From Carbonatibacter sp965199245 (GTDB lineage: Bacteria > Pseudomonadota > Alphaproteobacteria > Kiloniellales > Kiloniellaceae), in assembly GCA_965199245.1 (NCBI GenBank), contig CBDAQP010000001.1:1-64000 (forward strand): a DNA stretch of 64,000 nucleotides, in the 5' to 3' direction. Below, piece after piece: positions 1-12,000 of this stretch (the first letter of the stretch is position 1; each line of letters opens with the position of its first letter). A program made the translations under genes and the position numbers. A model generated the notes under the pieces. The model did not search any database. It was not told the origin of the DNA and saw nothing but the letters and a program-made list of their open reading frames with translations.

Positions 1-3000
1 GGATGCCGGTGATGAGGGCAATCAGGGTGACGGGTCTGGTGACACCGATGTGAAGGTTGCTGATAAGGATGCCGGTGATGAGGGCAATCAGGGCGACGGG
101 TCTGGTGACACCGATGTGAAGGTTGCTGATAAGGACGCTGATAAGGATGCCGGTGATGAGGGCAATCAGGGCGACGGGTCTGGTGACACCGATGTGAAGG
201 TTGCTGATAAGGACGCTGATAAGGATGCCGGTGATGAGGGCAATCAGGGCGACGGGTCTGGTGACACCGATGTGAAGGTTGCTGATAAGGACGCTGATAA
301 GGATGCCGGTGATGAGGGCAATCAGGGTGACGGGTCTGGTGACACCGATGTGAAGGTTGCTGATAAGGATGCCGGTGATGAGGGCAATCAGGGCGACGGG
401 TCTGGTGACACCGATGTGAAGGTTGCTGATAAGGATGCCGGTGATGAGGGCAATCAGGGCGACGGGTCTGGTGACACCGATGTGAAGGTTGCTGATAAGG
501 ATGCCGGTGATGAGGGCAATCAGGGCGACGGGTCTGGTGACACCGATGTGAAGGTTGCTGATAAGGACGCTGATAAGGATGCCGGTGATGAGGGCAATCA
601 GGGTGACGGGTCTGGTGACACCGATGTGAAGGTTGCTGATAAGGACGCTGATAAGGATGCCGGTGATGAGGGCAATCAGGGTGACGGGTCTGGTGACACC
701 GATGTGAAGGTTGCTGATAAGGACGCTGATAAGGATGCCGGTGATGAGGGCAATCAGGGTGACGGGTCTGGTGACACCGATGTGAAGGTTGCTGATAAGG
801 ACGCTGATAAGGATGCCGGTGATGAGGGCAATCAGGGTGACGGGTCTGGTGACACCGATGTGAAGGTTGCTGATAAGGACGCTGATAAGGATGCCGGTGA
901 TGAGGGCAATCAGGGTGACGGGTCTGGTGACACCGATGTGAAGGTTGCTGATAAGGACGCTGATAAGGATGCCGGTGATGAGGGCAATCAGGGTGACGGG
1001 TCTGGTGACACCGATGTGAAGGTTGCTGATAAGGACGCTGATAAGGATGCCGGTGATGAGGGCAATCAGGGTGACGGGTCTGGTGACACCGATGTGAAGG
1101 TTGCTGATAAGGATGCCGGTGATGAGGGCAATCAGGGCGACGGGTCTGGTGACACCGATGTGAAGGTTGCTGATAAGGATGCCGGTGATGAGGGCAATCA
1201 GGGCGACGGGTCTGGTGACACCGATGTGAAGGTTGCTGATAAGGATGCGATGCGGTGATGAGGGCAATCAGGGCGACGGGTCTGGTGACACCGATGTGAA
1301 GGTTGCTGATAAGGACGCTGATAAGGATGCCGGTGATGAGGGCAATCAGGGCGACGGGTCTGGTGACACCGATGTGAAGGTTGCTGATAAGGATGCCGGT
1401 GATGAGGGCAATCAGGGTGACGGGTCTGGTGACACCGATGTGAAGGTTGCTGATAAGGATGCTGATGCCGGTGATGAGGGCAATCAGGGCGACGGGTCTG
1501 GTGACACCGATGTGAAGGTTGCTGATAAGGACGCTGATAAGGATGCCGGTGATGAGGGCAATCAGGGCGACGGGTCTGGTGACACCGATGTGAAGGTTGC
1601 TGATAAGGACGCTGATAAGGATGCCGGTGATGAGGGCAATCAGGGTGACGGGTCTGGTGACACCGATGTGAAGGTTGCTGATAAGGATGCCGGTGATGAG
1701 GGCAATCAGGGCGACGGGTCTGGTGACACCGATGTGAAGGTTGCTGATAAGGATGCCGGTGATGAGGGCAATCAGGGCGACGGGTCTGGTGACACCGATG
1801 TGAAGGTTGCTGATAAGGATGCCGGTGATGAGGGCAATCAGGGCGACGGGTCTGGTGACACCGATGTGAAGGTTGCTGATAAGGACGCTGATAAGGATGC
1901 CGGTGATGAGGGCAATCAGGGTGACGGGTCTGGTGACACCGATGTGAAGGTTGCTGATAAGGACGCTGATAAGGATGCCGGTGATGAGGGCAATCAGGGT
2001 GACGGGTCTGGTGACACCGATGTGAAGGTTGCTGATAAGGACGCTGATAAGGATGCCGGTGATGAGGGCAATCAGGGTGACGGGTCTGGTGACACCGATG
2101 TGAAGGTTGCTGATAAGGACGCTGATAAGGATGCCGGTGATGAGGGCAATCAGGGTGACGGGTCTGGTGACACCGATGTGAAGGTTGCTGATAAGGACGC
2201 TGATAAGGATGCCGGTGATGAGGGCAATCAGGGTGACGGGTCTGGTGACACCGATGTGAAGGTTGCTGATAAGGACGCTGATAAGGATGCCGGTGATGAG
2301 GGCAATCAGGGTGACGGGTCTGGTGACACCGATGTGAAGGTTGCTGATAAGGACGCTGATAAGGATGCCGGTGATGAGGGCAATCAGGGTGACGGGTCTG
2401 GTGACACCGATGTGAAGGTTGCTGATAAGGATGCCGGTGATGAGGGCAATCAGGGCGACGGGTCTGGTGACACCGATGTGAAGGTTGCTGATAAGGATGC
2501 CGGTGATGAGGGCAATCAGGGCGACGGGTCTGGTGACACCGATGTGAAGGTTGCTGATAAGGACGCTGATAAGGATGCCGGTGATGAGGGCAATCAGGGT
2601 GACGGGTCTGGTGACACCGATGTGAAGGTTGCTGATAAGGACGCTGATAAGGATGCCGGTGATGAGGGCAATCAGGGTGACGGGTCTGGTGACACCGATG
2701 TGAAGGTTGCTGATAAGGACGCTGATAAGGATGCCGGTGATGAGGGCAATCAGGGTGACGGGTCTGGTGACACCGATGTGAAGGTTGCTGATAAGGACGC
2801 TGATAAGGATGCCGGTGATGAGGGCAATCAGGGCGACGGGTCTGGTGACACCGATGTGAAGGTTGCTGATAAGGACGCTGATAAGGATGCCGGTGATGAG
2901 GGCAATCAGGGTGACGGGTCTGGTGACACCGATGTGAAGGTTGCTGATAAGGACGCTGATAAGGATGCCGGTGATGAGGGCAATCAGGGTGACGGGTCTG

Positions 3001-6000
3001 GTGACACCGATGTGAAGGTTGCTGATAAGGACGCTGATAAGGATGCCGGTGATGAGGGCAATCAGGGTGACGGGTCTGGTGACACCGATGTGAAGGTTGC
3101 TGATAAGGACGCTGATAAGGATGCCGGTGATGAGGGCAATCAGGGTGACGGGTCTGGTGACACCGATGTGAAGGTTGCTGATAAGGACGCTGATAAGGAT
3201 GCCGGTGATGAGGGCAATCAGGGCGACGGGTCTGGTGACACCGATGTGAAGGTTGCTGATAAGGATGCCGGTGATGAGGGCAATCAGGGTGACGGGTCTG
3301 GTGACACCGATGTGAAGGTTGCTGATAAGGATGCCGGTGATGAGGGCAATCAGGGCGACGGGTCTGGTGACACCGATGTGAAGGTTGCTGATAAGGACGC
3401 TGATAAGGATGCCGGTGATGAGGGCAATCAGGGTGACGGGTCTGGTGACACCGATGTGAAGGTTGCTGATAAGGATGCCGGTGATGAGGGCAATCAGGGC
3501 GACGGGTCTGGTGACACCGATGTGAAGGTTGCTGATAAGGATGCCGGTGATGAGGGCAATCAGGGTGACGGGTCTGGTGACACCGATGTGAAGGTTGCTG
3601 ATAAGGACGCTGATAAGGATGCCGGTGATGAGGGCAATCAGGGCGACGGGTCTGGTGACACCGATGTGAAGGTTGCTGATAAGGATGCCGGTGATGAGGG
3701 CAATCAGGGTGACGGGTCTGGTGACACCGATGTGAAGGTTGCTGATAAGGACGCTGATAAGGATGCCGGTGATGAGGGCAATCAGGGTGACGGGTCTGGT
3801 GACACCGATGTGAAGGTTGCTGATAAGGACGCTGATAAGGATGCCGGTGATGAGGGCAATCAGGGTGACGGGTCTGGTGACACCGATGTGAAGGTTGCTG
3901 ATAAGGACGCTGATAAGGATGCCGGTGATGAGGGCAATCAGGGCGACGGGTCTGGTGACACCGATGTGAAGGTTGCTGATAAGGATGCCGGTGATGAGGG
4001 CAATCAGGGTGACGGGTCTGGTGACACCGATGTGAAGGTTGCTGATAAGGATGCCGGTGATGAGGGCAATCAGGGTGACGGGTCTGGTGACACCGATGTG
4101 AAGGTTGCTGATAAGGACGCTGATAAGGATGCCGGTGATGAGGGCAATCAGGGCGACGGGTCTGGTGACACCGATGTGAAGGTTGCTGATAAGGACGCTG
4201 ATAAGGATGCCGGTGATGAGGGCAATCAGGGTGACGGGTCTGGTGACACCGATGTGAAGGTTGCTGATAAGGACGCTGATAAGGATGCCGGTGATGAGGG
4301 CAATCAGGGTGACGGGTCTGGTGACACCGATGTGAAGGTTGCTGATAAGGACGCTGATAAGGATGCCGGTGATGAGGGCAATCAGGGTGACGGGTCTGGT
4401 GACACCGATGTGAAGGTTGCTGATAAGGATGCCGGTGATGAGGGCAATCAGGGTGACGGGTCTGGTGACACCGATGTGAAGGTTGCTGATAAGGACGCTG
4501 ATAAGGATGCCGGTGATGAGGGCAATCAGGGTGACGGGTCTGGTGACACCGATGTGAAGGTTGCTGATAAGGACGCTGATAAGGATGCCGGTGATGAGGG
4601 CAATCAGGGTGACGGGTCTGGTGACACCGATGTGAAGGTTGCTGATAAGGATGCCGGTGATGAGGGCAATCAGGGCGACGGGTCTGGTGACACCGATGTG
4701 AAGGTTGCTGATAAGGATGCCGGTGATGAGGGCAATCAGGGCGACGGGTCTGGTGACACCGATGTGAAGGTTGCTGATAAGGATGCCGGTGATGAGGGCA
4801 ATCAGGGTGACGGGTCTGGTGACACCGATGTGAAGGTTGCTGATAAGGACGCTGATAAGGATGCCGGTGATGAGGGCAATCAGGGCGACGGGTCTGGTGA
4901 CACCGATGTGAAGGTTGCTGATAAGGATGCCGGTGATGAGGGCAATCAGGGTGACGGGTCTGGTGACACCGATGTGAAGGTTGCTGATAAGGACGCTGAT
5001 AAGGATGCCGGTGATGAGGGCAATCAGGGCGACGGGTCTGGTGACACCGATGTGAAGGTTGCTGATAAGGATGCCGGTGATGAGGGCAATCAGGGTGACG
5101 GGTCTGGTGACACCGATGTGAAGGTTGCTGATAAGGATGCCGGTGATGAGGGCAATCAGGGTGACGGGTCTGGTGACACCGATGTGAAGGTTGCTGATAA
5201 GGACGCTGATAAGGATGCCGGTGATGAGGGCAATCAGGGTGACGGGTCTGGTGACACCGATGTGAAGGTTGCTGATAAGGACGCTGATAAGGATGCCGGT
5301 GATGAGGGCAATCAGGGCGACGGGTCTGGTGACACCGATGTGAAGGTTGCTGATAAGGACGCTGATAAGGATGCCGGTGATGAGGGCAATCAGGGCGACG
5401 GGTCTGGTGACACCGATGTGAAGGTTGCTGATAAGGATGCCGGTGATGAGGGCAATCAGGGCGACGGGTCTGGTGACACCGATGTGAAGGTTGCTGATAA
5501 GGATGCTGATAAGGATGCCGGTGATGAGGGCAATCAGGGTGACGGGTCTGGTGACACCGATGTGAAGGTTGCTGATAAGGATGCCGGTGATGAGGGCAAT
5601 CAGGGTGACGGGTCTGGTGACACCGATGTGAAGGTTGCTGATAAGGACGCTGATAAGGATGCCGGTGATGAGGGCAATCAGGGTGACGGGTCTGGTGACA
5701 CCGATGTGAAGGTTGCTGATAAGGACGCTGATAAGGATGCCGGTGATGAGGGCAATCAGGGCGACGGGTCTGGTGACACCGATGTGAAGGTTGCTGATAA
5801 GGATGCCGGTGATGAGGGCAATCAGGGCGACGGGTCTGGTGACACCGATGTGAAGGTTGCTGATAAGGACGCTGATAAGGATGCCGGTGATGAGGGCAAT
5901 CAGGGCGACGGGTCTGGTGACACCGATGTGAAGGTTGCTGATAAGGATGCCGGTGATGAGGGCAATCAGGGTGACGGGTCTGGTGACACCGATGTGAAGG

Positions 6001-8999
6001 TTGCTGATAAGGACGCTGATAAGGATGCCGGTGATGAGGGCAATCAGGGCGACGGGTCTGGTGACACCGATGTGAAGGTTGCTGATAAGGACGCCGGTGA
6101 TGAGGGCAATCAGGGCGACGGGTCTGGTGACACCGATGTGAAGGTTGCTGATAAGGACGCCGGTGATGAGGGCAATCAGGGCGACGGGTCTGGTGACACC
6201 GATGTGAAGGTTGCTGATAAGGACGCTGATAAGGATGCCGGTGATGAGGGCAATCAGGGTGACGGGTCTGGTGACACCGATGTGAAGGTTGCTGATAAGG
6301 ATGCCGGTGATGAGGGCAATCAGGGCGACGGGTCTGGTGACACCGATGTGAAGGTTGCTGATAAGGATGCTGATGCCGGTGATGAGGGCAATCAGGGCGA
6401 CGGGTCTGGTGACACCGATGTGAAGGTTGCTGATAAGGACGCTGATAAGGATGCCGGTGATGAGGGCAATCAGGGTGACGGGTCTGGTGACACCGATGTG
6501 AAGGTTGCTGATAAGGATGCCGGTGATGAGGGCAATCAGGGCGACGGGTCTGGTGACACCGATGTGAAGGTTGCTGATAAGGACGCTGATAAGGATGCCG
6601 GTGATGAGGGCAATCAGGGTGACGGGTCTGGTGACACCGATGTGAAGGTTGCTGATAAGGATGCCGGTGATGAGGGCAATCAGGGCGACGGGTCTGGTGA
6701 CACCGATGTGAAGGTTGTGGCGCTGATAAGCTGATAGCTGGCAGATGCGGTGATGAGGGCAATCAGGGCGACGGGTCTGGTGACACCGATGTGAAGGTTG
6801 CTGATAAGGACGCTGATAAGGATGCCGGTGATGAGGGCAATCAGGGCGACGGGTCTGGTGACACCGATGTGAAGGTTGCTGATAGGACGCTGATAAGGAT
6901 GCCGGTGATGAGGGCAATCAGGGCGACGGGTCTGGTGACACCGATGTGAAGGTTGCTGATAAGGACGCTGATAAGGATGCCGGTGATGAGGGCAATCAGG
7001 GTGACGGGTCTGGTGACACCGATGTGAAGGTTGCTGATAAGGACGCTGATAAGGATGCCGGTGATGAGGGCAATCAGGGCGACGGGTCTGGTGACACCGA
7101 TGTGAAGGTTGCTGATAAGGACGCTGATAAGGATGCCGGTGATGAGGGCAATCAGGGTGACGGGTCTGGTGACACCGATGTGAAGGTTGCTGATAAGGAC
7201 GCTGATAAGGATGCCGGTGATGAGGGCAATCAGGGTGACGGGTCTGGTGACACCGATGTGAAGGTTGCTGATAAGGACGCTGATAAGGATGCCGGTGATG
7301 AGGGCAATCAGGGCGACGGGTCTGGTGACACCGATGTGAAGGTTGCTGATAAGGACGCTGATAAGGATGCCGGTGATGAGGGCAATCAGGGCGACGGGTC
7401 TGGTGACACCGATGTGAAGGTTGCTGATAAGGATGCCGGTGATGAGGGCAATCAGGGCGACGGGTCTGGTGACACCGATGTGAAGGTTGCTGATAAGGAC
7501 GCTGATAAGGATGCCGGTGATGAGGGCAATCAGGGTGACGGGTCTGGTGACACCGATGTGAAGGTTGCTGATAAGGATGCCGGTGATGAGGGCAATCAGG
7601 GCGACGGGTCTGGTGACACCGATGTGAAGGTTGCTGATAAGGATGCCGGTGATGAGGGCAATCAGGGCGACGGGTCTGGTGACACCGATGTGAAGGTTGC
7701 TGATAAGGATGCCGGTGATGAGGGCAATCAGGGCGACGGGTCTGGTGACACCGATGTGAAGGTTGCTGATAAGGACGCCGGTGATGAGGGCAATCAGGGC
7801 GACGGGTCTGGTGACACCGATGTGAAGGTTGCTGATAAGGATGCCGGTGATGAGGGCAATCAGGGTGACGGGTCTGGTGACACCGATGTGAAGGTTGCTG
7901 ATAAGGATGCCGGTGATGAGGGCAATCAGGGCGACGGGTCTGGTGACACCGATGTGAAGGTTGCTGATAAGGATGCTGATGCCGGTGATGAGGGCAATCA
8001 GGGCGACGGGTCTGGTGACACCGATGTGAAGGTTGCTGATAAGGACGCTGATAAGGATGCCGGTGATGAGGGCAATCAGGGCGACGGGTCTGGTGACACC
8101 GATGTGAAGGTTGCTGATAAGGACGCTGATAAGGATGCCGGTGATGAGGGCAATCAGGGCGACGGGTCTGGTGACACCGATGTGAAGGTTGCTGATAAGG
8201 ATGCCGGTGATGAGGGCAATCAGGGCGACGGGTCTGGTGACACCGATGTGAAGGACGCTGATAAGGATGCCGGTGATGAGGGCAATCAGGGCGACGGGTC
8301 TGGTGACACCGATGTGAAGGTTGCTGATAAGGACGCTGATAAGGATGCCGGTGATGAGGGCAATCAGGGTGACGGGTCTGGTGACACCGATGTGAAGGTT
8401 GCTGATAAGGACGCTGATAAGGATGCCGGTGATGAGGGCAATCAGGGCGACGGGTCTGGTGACACCGATGTGAAGGTTGCTGATAAGGATGCCGGTGATG
8501 AGGGCAATCAGGGCGACGGGTCTGGTGACACCGATGTGAAGGTTGCTGATAAGGACGCTGATAAGGATGCCGGTGATGAGGGCAATCAGGGTGACGGGTC
8601 TGGTGACACCGATGTGAAGGTTGCTGATAAGGACGCTGATAAGGATGCCGGTGATGAGGGCAATCAGGGCGACGGGTCTGGTGACACCGATGTGAAGGTT
8701 GCTGATAAGGACGCTGATAAGGATGCCGGTGATGAGGGCAATCAGGGCGACGGGTCTGGTGACACCGATGTGAAGGTTGCTGATAGTTGGCTGATAAGGA
8801 TGCCGGTGATGAGGGCAATCAGGGCGACGGGTCTGGTGACACCGATGTGAAGGTTGCTGATAAGGACGCTGATAAGGATGCCGGTGATGAGGGCAATCAG
8901 GGTGACGGGTCTGGTGACACCGATGTGAAGGTTGCTGATAAGGACGCTGATAAGGATGCCGGTGATGAGGGCAATCAGGGTGACGGGTCTGGTGACACC
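1..8999. repeat. Giant acidic-peptide tandem array (66/72/78-bp units)
   Basis: The stretch is an almost pure tandem array. The basic unit is 66 bp (22 residues on the plus strand, containing GDEGNQGDGSGDTDVKVADK). A common 78-bp form adds GACGCTGATAAG (residues DADK) and a rare 72-bp form adds DA. There are roughly 120 units. Differences between units are mainly the 66/78 choice and a C/T change at one glycine codon. The plus strand encodes the same acidic peptide that the minus-strand giant gene encodes at 12.6-13.7 kb, so this array is inverted relative to that gene. Because units are multiples of three and lack stops in some frames, two minus-strand frames are open too. The array continues past the left edge. 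Frame-breaking irregularities occur near 1248, 6713-6745, 6888 and 8780. Confidence 0.95.
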
Positions 9000-9038
9000 G
9001 TCACAGTGACATCAGTGCCGTCATCATCAAAGTCATAA
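50..9038 (+). pseudogene. Acidic-repeat coding frame on plus strand, interrupted (fragment)
   Basis: The plus-strand frame through the array encodes Asp/Gly/Lys-rich repeats (DVKVADKDADKDAGDEG). It is open in blocks 50-1258, 1233-6734, 6946-8850 and 8787-9038, separated by frame breaks, and ends just past the array with TVTVTSVPSSSKS and a stop. No signal peptide or ribosome binding site is visible inside the window, and any true start would lie to the left. The peptide matches the array inside the minus-strand giant protein. I therefore read it as a displaced, inverted piece of an autotransporter-type gene, not an independent gene. It could be coding if the left flank supplies a start. The frame breaks may be real or may be consensus errors in the repeats. 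Confidence 0.35.
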
Positions 9039-12000
9039 CTGTAGTTGACAAGGTTATTGCCCGCAAAGCTGAACTTCTCCTTGTCCAGGGTGTCATGCGC
9101 ACTGAACACCTTCTGCGTTCCGCTGGTCAAGGACAGCGGCAAAATCAATCTGACCCTGTTCGCCTCCGTAAAGTCTCCGTCAAAGGCATAGTCCCCGACC
9201 GTCACAAAGGCCTGCGTTGCATCATCCCGCCTCGTCAGGCCATCCCCCAGCGCAATCGTCGTCCCCGTCTTGAGCCTCAGGGTTCCCGACAGATAAACAG
9301 GACGGGTAAAGGTCACTTTGGCCCCCTCGTTCACAGTCAGGCTGCGCAACCCGTTGTTCGCACCACTTGCGCCCAGCTGACCCCCAAAGGTCACACCGTC
9401 CGCGTGGGTGTTGGCAATGATGATCGTGCCATAATTGCCCCCCGATGCGCTTGTGATATCGCCCGTAATCCGTTGTCCGGCCGTCCCGCCAAAGGTCACA
9501 AAACTCCCGTCGCCAAGCTCGAACCGCGTTTTGACATTGCCCTTGAAGGTTGTCCTCTCAAGCGCGGTGATCGTCAGGTTGCCCGCATAAACATCACCGT
9601 TAAAGGTCGTTTCCCCATCGGCAACCGTGATCCTGTTCAGGGCGCGACCGTCGGCACCGATTGACCCCGTAAAGGACACCTTGCGACCCGTGGCACGGCG
9701 CGAGCGGTTCCTGATCTCCAGATTGCCCTGTCCGTCATCGCCCGCAACAATGTTGCCCGTGATCGTTTGCGCGTCCCTCACCCCTGTCCCGCGTCCATTG
9801 GTGCCGGTGACCCCGCTGGCATCACCGACAATCAGGGTCGCTCTGTTGCCGATTGTGACATTACCGGCAAAGTAACCGGACTGTTCAAGCGTCGCTTTGG
9901 TGCCGGTGTCCAGGGTCAGACGGGCCAGTCTGGCAGCATCCGTGCCCAAATTACCCTCAAAGGTCACACCGGCTCTGTTGGCAATGGTGATCGCCCCCTG
10001 ATTATTGGCATCCGTCGTGATCGCAGGGGTGATGGTCTGTGCGGTTGACCCACCAAAGGTCACACGGCTGTTTGCAGTGGCACTGGCCCCGAATTTGAAG
10101 GCCGTCGCAGAGACGGCACCGTTAAAGGTCGTCACGTCCGCAGAATTGACCGTGATCGTTCCGGCATAAACAGCACCCTCAAAAACCGTCTGACCATCGT
10201 CCAGTGTGATCTGCTTCAATGCGCCGCCACTGCCCCCCACCGCGTTGGCAAAGGTCACTGTCCCACCGCTGTTGTTCACAACAATATCACCGCGTCCAGC
10301 AGTGCCCCCATTGGTGATCGTCGCTGAAATCTCTTGATCGCCTGACCCGTTCAGCGTGACCCGGGTGTTCTCGCCCAGGGTCAGATTGCCATTGAGATAA
10401 ACATTGCCCGCAAAAGCCGCTCTGGACGCATTCGCCGCAGTCGCGTTGCCTCTCAGGGTCAGGTTGGCCAACTTCGCACTATTCGTGCCCAATGCGCCCT
10501 TGAAGCTCACGCCGTCCGCGTGAGTGTTGGCAATAATAATCGACCCCTGATTATGCGCATCCGTCGTGATATTGCCCGTCACCGTTTGTCCGGCCGTGCC
10601 GTCAAAGGTCACAGAACCGCTGTTGTTGCCCAGTTTGATCCCTGTGTCCGCCTTGACATCGCCCTTGAAAACTGTCGCGTCGCCTGTGGTGATATTGATC
10701 GTATCGGCATAAACATCACTGCTAAAGGTCGTCCGGCCATCGCTCAGCGTGATCTGCCTGAGGGCCTTACTATCGGACCCAATCCTAGCTATAAAGGTGA
10801 CTTTGTTATTATCGGGACGGCCTCTGCCCGCATCACCCCGGTTATCAACAATCAATGTTCCCTGTCCGTCACCGCCTGCGACAATCGAGCGACTGAACCG
10901 TTTCCCCGCGTCATTCACCATCGCAAGACGGCCCGCACCGCCAATGGTCAGGGTGGCTGACCCGGCGTTGTCCCTAAGCTCCACCGGGGCGAACAGGTCT
11001 TTCTCAACCGTTGCCTGTGATGCCCCGCCTGCCGCGTCACCGCCAGTCACTCTAAAAAGGCGAGAATTGACATCCTCTTTAAAAACAGCAGAACCCGCAA
11101 ACCCACTATCACCAACGGAGACTATCCTCAAATTGCGCGTGCTTCCAATCCGACCTGTAAAGGTGACTGTGTTATCATTTGCATGGCCTGCGTTGTGCAC
11201 AACCAAACGGCCACGCCCGTCAGAATCCGGGGTGATGTCGCCCGTCACAGTCTGGTTCACAACACCGTTCAGGGTGATTTTGGCCTCATCGTTCACGGCA
11301 AAGGATATCCCGAGTGCGCCTGTGGTCACATTGCCCCTGAACTCTGCGCCATCGGTTGATTCGACCAAAAGAACCCGTGCAAAAACATCACCCCTGAACA
11401 CCGCCACACCATCGCGCACCGCGAGTCCGGCAAGATCGTTGCCCGCACCCGAGGCACCCACAGCATCCTCAAAGGTCACAGTCTTATGCGTCGTGCCGCT
11501 GTTATTCACAAAGACAAACCCCTGCTTGCCCGTGTTGTTCTTGCCCGTGTTGTTGCGGATGCCCGCCTGAATGGTCTGGTTGCCAGACCCGCCAAAGGTG
11601 ATGGCACTCTCATCGCCCAGTTTCAGGCCACCCGCCAGATAAACATTGCCTTCAAAAGTCGCGCTGACCGTATTGTTCAGCGTCACGCGGGAGAGGCCAT
11701 TGTTATTACCACTCGCCCCCAGGCTCCCCTTGAATCTCACGCCGTCCGCGTGGGTGTTGGCAATGATAATCGCGCCATAATCGCCACCGGCCGCGCTTGT
11801 GATATTGCCCGTCACCGTTTGTCCGGTCGTGCCGTCAAAGGTGACAGAACCACTGGTCGCGCCAAGCTGGAACCCTGTCTCTGCCTTGACATCACCCCTG
11901 AAAACTGTCGCATCGCCTGTGTCGATGGTGATCGACCCGGCATAAACGCCCTTGTTAAAGGTCGTCCGGCCATCGCTCAGCGTGATCTGCTTGAGGGCAT

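Noticed and set aside
1198..6762. His/Arg-rich 1,854-residue minus-strand ORF
   Set aside because: It is the antisense frame of the acidic array and has no ribosome site or family features.
1..8999. CRISPR-like array
   Set aside because: Repeats are contiguous with no unique spacers, and the units code for protein.
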